Shown here in pieces: positions 26,687 to 36,005 of a DNA stretch of 64,000 nt (positions are counted from its first letter, which is position 1; each line of letters begins with the position of its first letter). The position numbers and the translations under genes were made by a program. The stretch comes from Psychrobacter sp. P11G3 (GTDB lineage: Bacteria > Pseudomonadota > Gammaproteobacteria > Pseudomonadales > Moraxellaceae): contig NZ_CM003596.1 of NCBI RefSeq assembly GCF_001435845.1, positions 372,001 to 436,000 of the forward strand, in the 5' to 3' direction. The notes under the pieces are model-generated. The model saw only the letters and a list, made by a program, of their open reading frames with translations, did not search any database and was not told the origin of the DNA.

Positions 26687-27403
26687 ATGAAGGAAATGAA
26701 TGGCAATATTGATGAAGTGACACTTATCGATAACTGGCAGCAAGTTAGTAAACAGTTGAAGCAAGCGTGTGATCATGCTGACAGACAGGTTGACAATATT
26801 ATGCTGCTGGCTGTTTCGAAAACGAAACCTGCCGATATGATTGCAACTTTAGCAAAGCAGGGACAGCGTGATTTTGGTGAAAACTATCTACAAGAAGCCA
26901 TCGAAAAAATTACTACTCTTAAAGCTCAACCTGTAGGCGAGAGTATCGTTTGGCATTATATCGGTAGTATTCAACGTAATAAGACACGTGACATTGCAGA
27001 GCACTTTGATTGGGTGCAAACGGTTGAGCGCGATATCATCGCTAAACGGTTAAATGACCAACGACCAGCTGACCTGCCACCATTGAATGTGTTGATTCAG
27101 TTAAATATCGATAACGAAGATAGCAAGTCAGGATGCCTGCCAGCCCAATTGCCAGAGCTAATAACAGCGATCAAAGGCTACGAGCGTTTGCAGCTACGTG
27201 GTCTGATGATTATTCCTGCTAAGGCAAATACGGATGCCTTTGCTCGAACTAAGCAGTTGTTTGAAGAGGTTAAAGCTGACCATCCAGAGCTAGATAGCTG
27301 GGATACGCTTAGTATGGGTATGAGTGGTGATATGGCAGAAGCGATAGAAAACGGTACAACGATGGTACGTGTCGGCACCGCTATCTTTGGTCAGCGTGCT
27401 TAA
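26687..27403 (+). CDS. YggS-family PLP-homeostasis protein
   Basis: This encodes 238 residues of the YggS/PLPBP family, a PLP-binding fold-type III protein without known enzymatic activity that affects B6 and amino/keto acid balance. The PLP lysine lies in LLAVSKTKPADMI (about residue 47). Family motifs are QRDFGENYLQEAIEK, WHYIGSIQRNKTRDI, VLIQLNIDNEDSKSGC, LRGLMIIPA, and the phosphate-binding LSMGMSGDMAEAIENGTTMVRVGTAIFG near the C-terminus. It is divergent from pilT, a very common pairing. Downstream, a 109 bp inverted-repeat element (27438-27546) sits between it and the convergent CNNM-type gene. Confidence 0.95.
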   Translation: MKEMNGNIDEVTLIDNWQQVSKQLKQACDHADRQVDNIMLLAVSKTKPADMIATLAKQGQRDFGENYLQEAIEKITTLKAQPVGESIVWHYIGSIQRNKTRDIAEHFDWVQTVERDIIAKRLNDQRPADLPPLNVLIQLNIDNEDSKSGCLPAQLPELITAIKGYERLQLRGLMIIPAKANTDAFARTKQLFEEVKADHPELDSWDTLSMGMSGDMAEAIENGTTMVRVGTAIFGQRA

Positions 27404-27437
27404 AGCAATGTGAATAGGCTAATTAAGCATTCTTTAA

Positions 27438-27546
27438 CTATAGTTGATCCAATTTAAGAGCGGTACAAGGCAACCGAGTGCAGATGTATATGTGATACTT
27501 CAAGCGAGGTTAACGCTGTAACGCTTTTATAGTGGATTGACTATAG
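27438..27546. repeat. ~109 bp dispersed element with terminal inverted repeats, copy 1
   Basis: The element starts and ends with CTATAG. Its ends are imperfect inverted repeats (left CTATAGTTGATCCAATTTAA; right, reverse-complemented, CTATAGTCAATCCACTATAA). A related sequence lies at 60277-60371 in the opposite sense, with about 63 of 76 bases identical by hand alignment over the best part. It encodes nothing. It looks like a short non-autonomous repeat (MITE or REP-like) inserted between convergent genes, where it could also act as a transcript end. Confidence 0.75.
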
Positions 27547-27554
27547 CTAGTAAA

Positions 27555-28829
27555 TTAAATGACATCTTCTAATTTAGTTACTAGCATCTGTGTGATTTTA
27601 AGATTATCAGTCGCAATAATCTCAAATCGATAATTGGCATACTCAATCGTATCAGTCTTTTTAGGGATTTTTCGAAGCATATACATCATAAATCCACTGA
27701 TAGTCTCGTAATTTTGACTGCGTGGTAGGTCGACGATATCTAATGCACGAATTACATCTTCGATAGGGGTCATGCCATCGATTAGCCACGAGTTGTCAGT
27801 GCGCTGGACAATAGGTTGTTCTTCTAGCGTTACCAACTCACCCATCACAATGCTCATCACGTCTTTTAAGGTGATAACACCAACGACTAGGGCATATTCA
27901 TTCACGATGACCGCAAAATCAGCGCCAGTGGATTTAAACATCTCTAATACTTCAAACAAAGACAACGTATCAGGCACGAAAAGTGCTGGTTTTAATAGAG
28001 TCTTGTTTGTCAGGCTAACTTCTTGTTGGTTCAAAACCAAAGCTAAAAAGCTACGAGATTCCACATAGCCAACGATATGTTCTAAATCGTCATCATGGCA
28101 GACCAGAAATTTATTGTGTGGCTGCTCAATCATGATATTCACGACTTCTTCGGTACTTGTCTTGGTATCAAAGTAAACGATATTTTCTCGAGGGTTCATT
28201 ACTGAGGTGACGGTACGCTCTTGCATATCAAAGATGTTTTCGATCAAGTGATGCTCTTGCTTCTTTAGTACACCCGCTTCGGCACCTGCATCCATCACTG
28301 CATAAATATCTTCTGGTGTCATATCATCTTGACGTATGGTTGAGATGCCAAAAAGTTTAAACAGGATATTTGCAGCCCCATCGAACACCCATATAATGGG
28401 CTTTAGTATAAATATTAACAACATCATCGGGCGTACAAGCCGTACCGCTATCGTCTCTGCATTTGACATGGCTAAACGCCTAGGCATTAGATCAGCAAGT
28501 AGTGAAAACAAACTCGTAATAAGTACAAATGATATAACCGATGCTATCGTTTCACTATTCAATAACTGCTCGAGATAAGGGCTGATGGCCGATTCACCCA
28601 CGGCACCAGCTGAAATAGCGACCGCATTTAACACTATTTGTACGACGGTGATAAAACTACCAGGGTGCTCCTGCATATTGAGGACATCAAGTGCGCGAAC
28701 ATCGCCTTCTTTTGCCATAATTTGGAGCTTGATTTTGCGTCCTGCGGCGATGGCAATCTCAGCAGCAGAGACAAAGGTGCTTAAGGCAAGCAGTAAAAGA
28801 AGAAAGACACTAGCGGTTAGCAAACTCAT
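27555..28829 (-). CDS. CNNM/CorC (HlyC) family membrane protein with CBS domains
   Basis: This encodes a 424-residue inner membrane protein with the order DUF21/CNNM transmembrane domain (about 1-185, three to four helices; STFVSAAEIAIAAGR at the start of the domain), two CBS domains (about 205-330, VMNPRENIVYFDTKTSTEEVVNIM and ALFVPDTLSLFEVLEMFKSTGADFAVIVNEYALVVGVITLKDV), and a C-terminal CorC/HlyC domain (about 345-420). The family includes Mg2+/Co2+ efflux proteins; the old name hemolysin is misleading. The Met at 28829 is chosen because the DUF21 domain starts there; the upstream in-frame extension to 28946 has no ribosome site or conservation that I can recognise. It is single and convergent with yggS. 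Confidence 0.9.
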   Translation of the reverse strand: MSLLTASVFLLLLLALSTFVSAAEIAIAAGRKIKLQIMAKEGDVRALDVLNMQEHPGSFITVVQIVLNAVAISAGAVGESAISPYLEQLLNSETIASVISFVLITSLFSLLADLMPRRLAMSNAETIAVRLVRPMMLLIFILKPIIWVFDGAANILFKLFGISTIRQDDMTPEDIYAVMDAGAEAGVLKKQEHHLIENIFDMQERTVTSVMNPRENIVYFDTKTSTEEVVNIMIEQPHNKFLVCHDDDLEHIVGYVESRSFLALVLNQQEVSLTNKTLLKPALFVPDTLSLFEVLEMFKSTGADFAVIVNEYALVVGVITLKDVMSIVMGELVTLEEQPIVQRTDNSWLIDGMTPIEDVIRALDIVDLPRSQNYETISGFMMYMLRKIPKKTDTIEYANYRFEIIATDNLKITQMLVTKLEDVI

Positions 28830-28930
28830 GACGTACTCGAAAAAAAATAAAGATAATTGAGGCAAAATAGTTGGTAAAGCTGTTTGGAAAAGAATCGGGC
28901 TAGGTGTAAAAATTTTTGGTGAATAAAAAC

Positions 28931-28956
28931 CAAAAAAGCTGGGCAAGCACCCAGCT
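28931..28956 (-). terminator. Terminator downstream of nadE
   Basis: On the minus strand, AGCTGGG / CCCAGCT with a 6-base loop is followed by TTTTTT. It lies about 90 bases after the nadE stop, behind a first hairpin. Confidence 0.8.
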
Positions 28957-28993
28957 AATAGTAAAAAATTCGATATCTTGTAAAACTGGCTAA

Positions 28994-29039
28994 CTAGTAC
29001 CTCTCAACTTATAGATAGTAAGAGTTGAGAGGTATCTAG
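28994..29039 (-). terminator. Long hairpin immediately after nadE
   Basis: CTAGTACCTCTCAACT (28994-29009) pairs with AGTTGAGAGGTA-T-CTAG (29023-29039) with one bulged base. It starts just after the stop codon and lacks a T run, so it is more likely a 3' stabiliser ahead of the true terminator at 28931-28956. Confidence 0.6.
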
Positions 29040-29042
29040 TAA

Positions 29043-30734
29043 TTAACCTTTGATTGACCACTTATTGACCAATGGATAACGGCGCTCACGTCCGAAAGCT
29101 TTATGGCTAATCTTAGTACCGATAGGAGATTGCAAGCGTTTGTATTCGCTGTTGTCTACCATTTTGATGACTTTGGCGACCATCTCAGCATCGAAGCCTT
29201 TATCAATAATTTCTTGATAGCCCATATCTTCATCGATATATGATGTCAAGATACCATCTAACACATCGTAGTCAGGTAAGCTGTCTTGATCTTTTTGATC
29301 TGGACGTAATTCAGCTGATGGCGGACGAGTAATAACGCGCTCAGGAATAACCGGCGTATCCTCTAAACGGTTACGATAGCTTGCCAATTTATAAACTTGA
29401 GACTTATATACGTCTTTTAGTACGTCAAAGCCACCAGCCATGTCGCCATATAGTGTAGAGTAACCCACTGCCAATTCTGACTTGTTACCAGTCGTGATAA
29501 CTAAATGACCGAATTTATTGGACAAGGCCATCAAAATAACACCGCGCGCGCGCGCTTGGATGTTTTCTTCAGTAGTGTCCGCTGGCGACTTATTGAATAA
29601 CGGTGCTAGCGTATGACGGATACCTTCGACAGCGTCAAAAATAGGGCAGACGGTATAAGAAACATTTAAGCGGCGCGCCTGTGCTTGAGCATCTTCTAGA
29701 CTGATTTGAGAGGTGTATTCGTATGGCATCATGACTGCATATACCTTGTCAGCGCCTAACGCATCAACAGCAATACAGAGCGTCAATGCTGAGTCAATAC
29801 CACCTGACAACCCGACAATAATGCCAGAGAATCCTGAATGATTGACATAGTCGCGTAGACCGACGACTAACGCCTGATACATTTCAGACTCGCGGCTCAA
29901 GGTTAGAGGCGCTTTGGTCTGCTCGTTAAACTTAGCAGTTTTTACATCTAACGTGGCTAATAGTAATTGATTCATAAAGCGCGGCGCTTCATGAGCAATG
30001 CTGCCGTCAGCTTGTACAGCCATAGAGCCACCATCAAACACGAGATCGTCTTGCCCGCCCACTGCGTTGACATAGACGATAGGTAGCTTGTTTTCACGGC
30101 TACGCTTGGCTAGCATAGTTTTGCGATTGTCTTGTTTTTCAATCTCAAAAGGCGAGGCATTTAAGCTTACGATTAAATCAGCACCTTGTTTTTTAAGCTC
30201 AGAGATAGGACCTTTTTCCCACAAGTCTTCACAGATAAGCAGACCGATAGTAATGCCTTTATAGTCAAATAAAACTTGATTGCGACCTTTATCGAAGTAG
30301 CGACGCTCATCAAACACGCCATAATTTGGCAAAATTTGCTTATGATAAAAGCCTTTTTGATGACCATTATGCAGGATGGCAGCAGAGTTAAAAGTACCGT
30401 GATGATCGACATGCGGATAGCCGACAATCATGACGATATCATCGATATCACTCAAAGTAGACAAAGCGCTTTTAACGCGACCTGATAAGCTTGGACGTAG
30501 CAACAAATCTTGTGGAGGGTAGCCTAACAGCGCTAACTCTGGGAATACGATTACGTCAGCACCTTGTTCGCGTGCTTGTAGTGCTAGGGTACGCATTTTT
30601 TCGACGTTGGTTGCGATATCACCGACCAAAAAATGTGATTGAGCTAGGGCAAAAGTGACAGTATCTTGTGGTTTATTGGTCTTAATGGCTTCGTTTGAGG
30701 TGTTAGAGTTGGGGTTATCAGTGTCTTTTGACAT
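29043..30734 (-). CDS. nadE: Glutamine-dependent NAD+ synthetase
   Basis: The enzyme amidates deamido-NAD to NAD+, taking ammonia from glutamine. The 563 residues comprise an N-terminal nitrilase-type glutaminase with the triad Glu66 (VFPELALLG), Lys132 (FYHKQILPNYG) and Cys168 (LLICEDLW). A C-terminal synthetase domain carries the PP-loop SGGIDS (310-315), then GNKSELAVGYSTLYGDMAGGF and KDVYKSQVYKLASYRN. The Met at 30734 is used because AGGA lies ten bases ahead; the first ~22 residues after it are Asn/Thr/Ser-rich and probably flexible. The next 100 bases downstream hold two consecutive hairpins, the second with a T run. It is monocistronic. Confidence 0.96.
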   Translation of the reverse strand: MSKDTDNPNSNTSNEAIKTNKPQDTVTFALAQSHFLVGDIATNVEKMRTLALQAREQGADVIVFPELALLGYPPQDLLLRPSLSGRVKSALSTLSDIDDIVMIVGYPHVDHHGTFNSAAILHNGHQKGFYHKQILPNYGVFDERRYFDKGRNQVLFDYKGITIGLLICEDLWEKGPISELKKQGADLIVSLNASPFEIEKQDNRKTMLAKRSRENKLPIVYVNAVGGQDDLVFDGGSMAVQADGSIAHEAPRFMNQLLLATLDVKTAKFNEQTKAPLTLSRESEMYQALVVGLRDYVNHSGFSGIIVGLSGGIDSALTLCIAVDALGADKVYAVMMPYEYTSQISLEDAQAQARRLNVSYTVCPIFDAVEGIRHTLAPLFNKSPADTTEENIQARARGVILMALSNKFGHLVITTGNKSELAVGYSTLYGDMAGGFDVLKDVYKSQVYKLASYRNRLEDTPVIPERVITRPPSAELRPDQKDQDSLPDYDVLDGILTSYIDEDMGYQEIIDKGFDAEMVAKVIKMVDNSEYKRLQSPIGTKISHKAFGRERRYPLVNKWSIKG

Positions 30735-31609
30735 TGTTATTGTTCCTATCGATATATTATTAAAATTTGGTGTGTCTGTATTGATTTCAAATAAAATCAA
30801 AGTAAATCCGAAATTAACTCAAAACTGCACTCTGGCATATCAAGCTCAAATATTGAGCTGATATGCTGAGTCTAAATCTCGTATAAGACTTTATAAAAGA
30901 CTTATGATTTTGCTCAAGTAACTTACTCTAAGTGATAGCGACACCCTAAAATTAGAACTTATGATAGTCTAAAAGAAGACGATATAAGCGGGTGTTAAAA
31001 TCTGGCTCAGAGGATTCGATGTCTGTACAACGATGTAAATAAATATGTGCAAATAAACTTAACTACACTGAAAAGCTTAAAATAATTGCTTTAGTATAAC
31101 ATCAATTGTCGCGACAAATAGAACGCACCAGTGGATTCCCTTATAAGATAACAGTTTCAAAGCTGAACATAAAAGCAGTTTTCAATACATCATTTTTGCA
31201 CACTAAATTCATGCATTATGCGCTAGTCATTATCGTCGTCATCTAGTAAGCTTGCATAGACAAAGTTGTAAGTAAAGATTACAACAACGCGTTATATAAT
31301 TCACACGCTTTATTGCATAATAAAGTGTGCTAACTGCATTTTTATTGTGTTGTCTATGATAATAAATGGCTATGAATTTGTAGTATGGAGCTGAACACAG
31401 TCATACTATTTGACTGTTATATTACTTAATCTTCATGTGAATTTATAAGTCTGTAGCAATATAAGTCCGACACAATGCTTTTTTGTATGATTCGCAACTC
31501 TCGCTAATGGATATGGCTTACAGACAGTGTCTAAGAGCTGATATTCATCACACATTTATAAACTCGCCAGCAAAATTATCGTTTGCTGTCCGCTTTTGGT
31601 TTATACGCT
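30735..31609. other. 875-base intergenic region between nadE and the AI-2E-family gene
   Basis: The region is AT-rich between divergent genes. It holds a TATAAT at 31295-31300 with no good -35, then the hairpin at 31304-31329. I see no open frame that looks like a protein. It is long enough for a small RNA, but I cannot support one. Confidence 0.5.
31304..31329 (+). other. Hairpin in the nadE-AI-2E intergenic region
   Basis: CACGCTTTATT and AATAAAGTGTG pair over 11 bases (one G-U) around the 4-base loop GCAT, followed at a distance by TTTTTATT. It may be a terminator or an operator; it starts four bases after a TATAAT. Confidence 0.4.
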
Positions 31610-32737
31610 ATGATTGAAAACTGGACAAAAGAATTTATTATTCAGCGCTTATTAGCAATTACGTTGCTAGTGGTGCTGTTCGTATTGTGTTTTCAAGTGG
31701 TGCAGTTCTTTATTGTGCCAGCGCTGTGGGCAGCGATTTTGGCCTATGTAACTTTTCCTATCTATAATTTCTTCCATGAAAAGGTAAAGCTGAGCCCAGA
31801 CTTTAGCGCCGCTATTATGACGGTGAGTATCTCACTGATAATAGGCGTGCCACTGGTCATCGGTGTATTTATCTTGCAGCAAGAAGCCTTGAGTCTAATC
31901 AGTAACTTGATTTATCGTATCAAGGTAGGTTACTTAGATGTGCCTGACTCCCTCAAAGATTTGCCTATCATCGGTCAGCAAGTCAAGGACGTACTGTGGC
32001 GCATCAACAAAAACCCAGAAGGGACGCTAGAAGCTTTTCGCATTTGGGTTCAGTCGCATTTATATTATGGCAAAATAGCATTTGATGTGGTGTTCAGTAG
32101 TTTGGCCAAACTCGGTATGGCGTTAATGACGCTCTTCTTTTTTTATCGTGATGGCACCAGTCTGGTTCGGCAGATTCGCCAAGCGCTGCGCAATATCATC
32201 GGCAATCGCATCGACGGCTACATCGATTCTGTGGGTACAACTACGCGTGCGGTGGTATACGGCATCGGGCTGACGGCATTGGCTCAGGCTTTATTGGCAG
32301 GTATCGGCTATTACTTCGCTGGTGCACCAAGTCCTATCTTATTAACCATCGTTACTTTCATTATTGCCTTGATTCCCTTTGGTACGCCATTTGTTTGGGG
32401 CGGTGTATCGATTTGGCTATTGAGTCAAGGACATACTGCAGAAGGTATTGGCCTAGCGCTATGGGGTGTATTAGTAATTAGCTGGGTGGATAACTTGATT
32501 CGTCCTATCGTTATTAGCGGCGCGACCAAAATTCCTTTTATTATTATTTTTATTGGTGTATTAGGTGGCCTAACAGCGTTTGGTTTTGTCGGTTTGTTTA
32601 TTGGGCCTGTCGTATTGGCTATCGGGCTTGCGGTATGGCGCGAGTGGATATCTCAGCATAAGAATGAGATATTTGCTCAGCAAGAGGTGATGCTTTCTGA
32701 CCCTCGTGCGATAGATCCTGTCCATGAACCAGAATAA
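31610..32737 (+). CDS. AI-2E family (PerM/YdiK-type) transporter
   Basis: This encodes a 375-residue inner membrane protein of the AI-2 exporter superfamily, with about seven to eight helices. Recognisable parts are the N-terminal pair (LLVVLFVLCFQVVQFFIVPALWAAILAYVTFPIY), the amphipathic middle (about 90-150), GMALMTLFFFYRDGTSLVRQI, and the conserved second half (GIGLTALAQALLAGIGYYFAGAPSPILL, LIPFGTPFVWGGVSIWLLSQGH, WVDNLIRPIVISGATKIPFIIIFIGVLGGL, GFVGLFIGPVVLAIG). Members have been linked to AI-2, Na+/H+ or osmotic functions; the substrate here is unknown. The ATG at 31610 is preferred over a TTG at 31583. A MITE-like element follows directly after its stop. Confidence 0.9.
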   Translation: MIENWTKEFIIQRLLAITLLVVLFVLCFQVVQFFIVPALWAAILAYVTFPIYNFFHEKVKLSPDFSAAIMTVSISLIIGVPLVIGVFILQQEALSLISNLIYRIKVGYLDVPDSLKDLPIIGQQVKDVLWRINKNPEGTLEAFRIWVQSHLYYGKIAFDVVFSSLAKLGMALMTLFFFYRDGTSLVRQIRQALRNIIGNRIDGYIDSVGTTTRAVVYGIGLTALAQALLAGIGYYFAGAPSPILLTIVTFIIALIPFGTPFVWGGVSIWLLSQGHTAEGIGLALWGVLVISWVDNLIRPIVISGATKIPFIIIFIGVLGGLTAFGFVGLFIGPVVLAIGLAVWREWISQHKNEIFAQQEVMLSDPRAIDPVHEPE

Positions 32738-32745
32738 TGAGTCAT

Positions 32746-32919
32746 TAGGGCGTATCTTCAATTCACCCGATGGCCATCTAAATGGGCTAAAAATGGCTAA
32801 ATTTTGCCAAACATCGTCAAATAGCTATTTAATATCCTGATATTATCTACGCTATTTTTCTTGTTTAACGGCAATTTATCTCATTTTTATCTCCATTTTT
32901 GAAATGAAGACACGCCCTA
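32746..32919. mobile_element. 174 bp MITE-like element with ~15 bp TIRs flanked by TA
   Basis: The left end reads TA-GGGCGTATCTTCAATT and the right end is its near complement, AATGAAGACACGCCC-TA, with one clear mismatch in the first 14 bases. TA duplications and terminal GGG are typical of elements moved by IS630/Tc1-mariner- or some IS5-group transposases. The interior (about 140 bases) encodes nothing and contains repeats such as ATGGGCTAAAAATGGCTAAA. It lies nine bases after the AI-2E-family stop and 41 bases before pdxB, so it separates those genes and may influence their transcripts. Confidence 0.65.
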
Positions 32920-32960
32920 GAAAATATGATGTAAAAAATTATCGATAGAGACGATGAGTA

Positions 32961-34127
32961 ATGACAAATAAAAATATGGCAGAATCGACGAATAATAAGA
33001 CTGATAAATTAAGTACAATTAAAAATATCACTATTTTAGCGGACAGCAACATCGCCAGTCTGAATGATTTTTTTAATGACGCTACGCTTGGTCAGCTGAC
33101 TGAGCATACGGTTGACATTATCACTGTCGCTGGTCGAGATATTGATGCCGCGCTACTTGCCGATGTGCAGCCAGATGTTTTGTTAATACGCTCGGTGACG
33201 AAAGTAAATGAAGCGCTATTGATTGACAATAACAGTGTGCAGTTTGTTGGGTCTGCGACTATTGGGACCGACCATGTAGATCAAGATTATCTAACGTCTC
33301 GCAATATCACTTTCGCCAATGCGGCTGGTTGTAGCAAGTATTCTGTGGCTCAATATGTATTGACGGCTGTTTTCACTTTGCGTCCGCAGTATTGGCAGCA
33401 GTCGGCATCATTAACCTTAGGTATTATTGGTCTTGGTAATATCGGTAGTACACTTGCTCAATATGCCTATGATTTGGGTTGGCAGGTGCTAGGTTATGAT
33501 CCCTTGTTACCAACCTCTAAAACTAATAATGCTAGCTTGGAGCAGGTACTTAGCCAAAGTGATGTGGTTAGTCTGCATGTGCCTTTGACCAATGAAAAGA
33601 ATGCGACGAATCCTAAAGGTAGTGATTACCCAACACGTCACCTTATCAACGTAGCTGCCTTAGCAATGATGCCTGCCGATACGATGCTGATTAATAGTGC
33701 ACGTGGGCCTGTAATCGAGGAAAGCGCACTTAAAGCAGATATTGAGCATACTGGACGTCAAGTGGTGCTAGATGTGTTTGAGCATGAGCCAGAGATTGCA
33801 GCAAGCTTGCTATCTAAGCTTGCTATTGCCACACCGCATATCGCTGGCTATACGCTAGAAGGTAAGCTGCGTGGCACACAAATCATTTATGATGCACTGT
33901 GTAAAAAATTAGCAATACCTCCAGCTCAATCTATGTCCAATCTGCTACCGCTAAATATGTTCTTATGGTCTGAATTAAAATCATATCCAGATAGACTGCC
34001 AAAGTTTTATGACATCATGCAAGATGATACCTCGTTGCGAAATAAAGCAGTGGATGGGCAAGTAAATGGTGCTGACTTCGACGGTCTGAGACGTGATTAC
34101 CACTTGCGCCGTGAGTGGCAGTTTTAA
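32961..34127 (+). CDS. pdxB: Erythronate-4-phosphate dehydrogenase
   Basis: PdxB oxidises 4-phosphoerythronate in the DXP-dependent route to pyridoxal phosphate. The 388 residues belong to the D-2-hydroxyacid dehydrogenase fold: N-terminal substrate part with LLIRSVTKVNEALL and FVGSATIGTDHVDQDYL, the NAD-binding motif LGIIGLGNIGSTLAQYA (about 150), MLINSARGPVIEESAL, the catalytic His region ATPHIAGYTLEGKLRGT, and the PdxB-specific C-terminal dimerisation region. The first ~20 residues are polar and extra; the Met at 32976 is an alternative start. It is followed after 50 bases by epmA on the same strand, so the two are probably cotranscribed. The promoter must lie in or just after the MITE-like element. 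Confidence 0.95.
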   Translation: MTNKNMAESTNNKTDKLSTIKNITILADSNIASLNDFFNDATLGQLTEHTVDIITVAGRDIDAALLADVQPDVLLIRSVTKVNEALLIDNNSVQFVGSATIGTDHVDQDYLTSRNITFANAAGCSKYSVAQYVLTAVFTLRPQYWQQSASLTLGIIGLGNIGSTLAQYAYDLGWQVLGYDPLLPTSKTNNASLEQVLSQSDVVSLHVPLTNEKNATNPKGSDYPTRHLINVAALAMMPADTMLINSARGPVIEESALKADIEHTGRQVVLDVFEHEPEIAASLLSKLAIATPHIAGYTLEGKLRGTQIIYDALCKKLAIPPAQSMSNLLPLNMFLWSELKSYPDRLPKFYDIMQDDTSLRNKAVDGQVNGADFDGLRRDYHLRREWQF

Positions 34128-34177
34128 TTAAACAAGATACTGAGCAACCAATTATTCATCAGTCGCAGTAGAGCCCA

Positions 34178-35206
34178 ATGACTCAAGCAAATAACATTTC
34201 TTCGCACCCTATTACTTCTAAGCCTAGCTACGCACCAACCATGACACTTGCGATGGCACAACAACGCGCGCAATTCGTCAGCAATATTCGTCAGTTTTTT
34301 ACCAGTCGACAAGTGCTGGAAGTGCAAACACCGCTATTATCCCAAGCAGGCAATACAGACACTTTTTTGCAGTCTGTAGCAGCTCATGTGACCTATCAGG
34401 ACCGTCCGCGCACTTATTATTTGCATACCTCGCCTGAGTTTGCGATGAAGCGTTTATTAGCCAGCTGGCAAGTATCTATTTATCAGATTTGTCCTGTCTT
34501 TCGTGATAACGAAATAGGCACGCGTCATAATATTGAATTTACGATGCTTGAATGGTATCAACCGAATTATAGTCTGGACGAGATGGCAACTGAACTTAAT
34601 GAGTTGTTAGAGGCACTTTATGGTCATTCAATTGTGATGAGTCATTATCGCTATGTCGATGCCTTTATGGACTTTGTGGGTATACATCCGTTGACAGCGA
34701 GTTTAACTGCATTGCAAGCTGTGGCAGAAGATATGGGTTTGACAGGATTTGACTTTAATAATGCTGATGATAGCGAAGAAAACCGTCGCCAAAGCTGGTT
34801 GGATTTGTTATTCAGTCATGCCGTAGAGCCAAACCTAGGTCATGATTTGCCGACATTGATTATAGAGTATCCACCTGCGACCGCTGCATTAGCGAAGACA
34901 GCTATGGACAAAGACGGTAATAAAATTGCGAAACGTTTCGAGCTATACATTAACGGCATTGAGATCGCCAATGCTTATGATGAGCTAGCAGATGGTCAAG
35001 CGTTGCGCGACCGTTTTGAACAAGACAATCAATTACGTGCGCGTCATAATCTACCTCAAATGCCAATCGATGAGCATCTATTAGCTGCCTCCAATGATTT
35101 GATGCCATGTAGCGGTATCGCAGTCGGTATGGATAGATTGCTAATGGTGTTGACAGGTGCAAGCAGCTTGGAAGAAGTCATTCCTTTTCCCAGTGGGCAA
35201 GCATAA
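34178..35206 (+). CDS. epmA: EF-P--(R)-beta-lysine ligase EpmA (PoxA/GenX)
   Basis: EpmA attaches beta-lysine to a conserved Lys of elongation factor P, helping ribosomes through polyproline stretches. The 342 residues form a class II aminoacyl-tRNA synthetase core without the tRNA anticodon-binding domain. Motif 1 region is VLEVQTPLLSQAGNTDTFLQSV, motif 2 is QICPVFRDNEIGTRHNIEFTMLEWY, and motif 3 is SGIAVGMDRLLMVLTGASSLEEVIPFP. TSPEFAMKRLL is the usual family stretch. The polar N-terminal ~22 residues (SSHPITSKPSYAPT) are an extension; the Met at about residue 22 is an alternative start. epmB and efp are not in the window. A long nested terminator follows (35251-35309). Confidence 0.96.
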   Translation: MTQANNISSHPITSKPSYAPTMTLAMAQQRAQFVSNIRQFFTSRQVLEVQTPLLSQAGNTDTFLQSVAAHVTYQDRPRTYYLHTSPEFAMKRLLASWQVSIYQICPVFRDNEIGTRHNIEFTMLEWYQPNYSLDEMATELNELLEALYGHSIVMSHYRYVDAFMDFVGIHPLTASLTALQAVAEDMGLTGFDFNNADDSEENRRQSWLDLLFSHAVEPNLGHDLPTLIIEYPPATAALAKTAMDKDGNKIAKRFELYINGIEIANAYDELADGQALRDRFEQDNQLRARHNLPQMPIDEHLLAASNDLMPCSGIAVGMDRLLMVLTGASSLEEVIPFPSGQA

Positions 35207-35250
35207 TTGAATGAGCTTCTTTAGATTAGTTGTAATCTAAATACGTAATA

Positions 35251-35309
35251 AAAAGGTCGTTATCGATTTACCAATTAGATATTGGCGAATCGACAATGAC
35301 CTTTTGTAT
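35251..35309. terminator. Nested bidirectional terminator between epmA and SDR gene
   Basis: AAAAGGTCGTTATCGATT (35251-35268) pairs with AATCGACAATGACCTTTT (35288-35305) with few mismatches, and CCAAT / ATTGG forms an inner stem. It lies between convergent genes. Confidence 0.8.
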
Positions 35310-35363
35310 TGGCTGTTTCTAAAATTTAGCAGACACAACCAATTTTGGTAATACTAAACTTAT

Positions 35364-36005
35364 TTATACGGTAGCAACTGCTTCATTGATATCGATATCA
35401 CCATTGTGTAGATTGAATACCTTACCTATGGTGTTATCCGCTGTGAGTACAGCAGCCAATGTTGTCGCTACATCTTCGATGGCATTCTCACCAGAGCTGG
35501 TATCATTAATAGTAATTTTACCAGTACCTGCGCGTTCTTTTAGTGCGCCTGGCTGTACAATAGTGTAATCCAGTGAGCTGTTGTTCACTAACCAATGATC
35601 GGCGTAGTGTTTAGAGATATAGTATTCTTTTAAGTCTGCAATACCAGGGTTTTCATCCCATTTTTCAGTTTCTAATGAGAAGACCGAGCTCAGCATAATA
35701 TAACGTTTAATGCCTTTATCTTGTGCCGCTTGCATCGTTTTTACGGCACCGTGCAAGTCAACTTCTAAGACGTTTTTGCCACCAGATCCTGCAACAAAGT
35801 AAACGGCCTCGATATCTTGATCCAATTGTTTTTCAATAGAGTCTTTGCTGGCTGTAATGTCTAAATCTAGCTGGGTGTAATTGTCATTATCAAATAACTT
35901 TTCTTTCTGACGAGTCGTGCCAATAACTTGATGATCATCAGCCAATAACTGCTTAACCAAATCACCGCCCACTCGACCACTTGCACCAACGACTAAAATT
36001 TTCAT
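35364..36005 (-). CDS. NAD(P)-binding SDR-family (NmrA/YwnB-like) oxidoreductase
   Basis: This encodes a 213-residue atypical short-chain dehydrogenase. The cofactor motif VVGASGRVGGDLVKQLL is at residues 5-21, followed by DHQVIGTTRQKEKL, AVYFVAGSGGKNVLEVDLHG, MLSSVFSLETE, YYISKHYADHWL (Tyr/Lys pair) and YTIVQPGALKE. This pattern fits the NmrA/HSCARG-like and YwnB-type proteins, often redox sensors or stress-linked reductases; the substrate is unknown. The ATG at 36005 is chosen over 36011 because AGGA is then at the right spacing. It is single and convergent with epmA. Confidence 0.9.
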   Translation of the reverse strand: MKILVVGASGRVGGDLVKQLLADDHQVIGTTRQKEKLFDNDNYTQLDLDITASKDSIEKQLDQDIEAVYFVAGSGGKNVLEVDLHGAVKTMQAAQDKGIKRYIMLSSVFSLETEKWDENPGIADLKEYYISKHYADHWLVNNSSLDYTIVQPGALKERAGTGKITINDTSSGENAIEDVATTLAAVLTADNTIGKVFNLHNGDIDINEAVATV

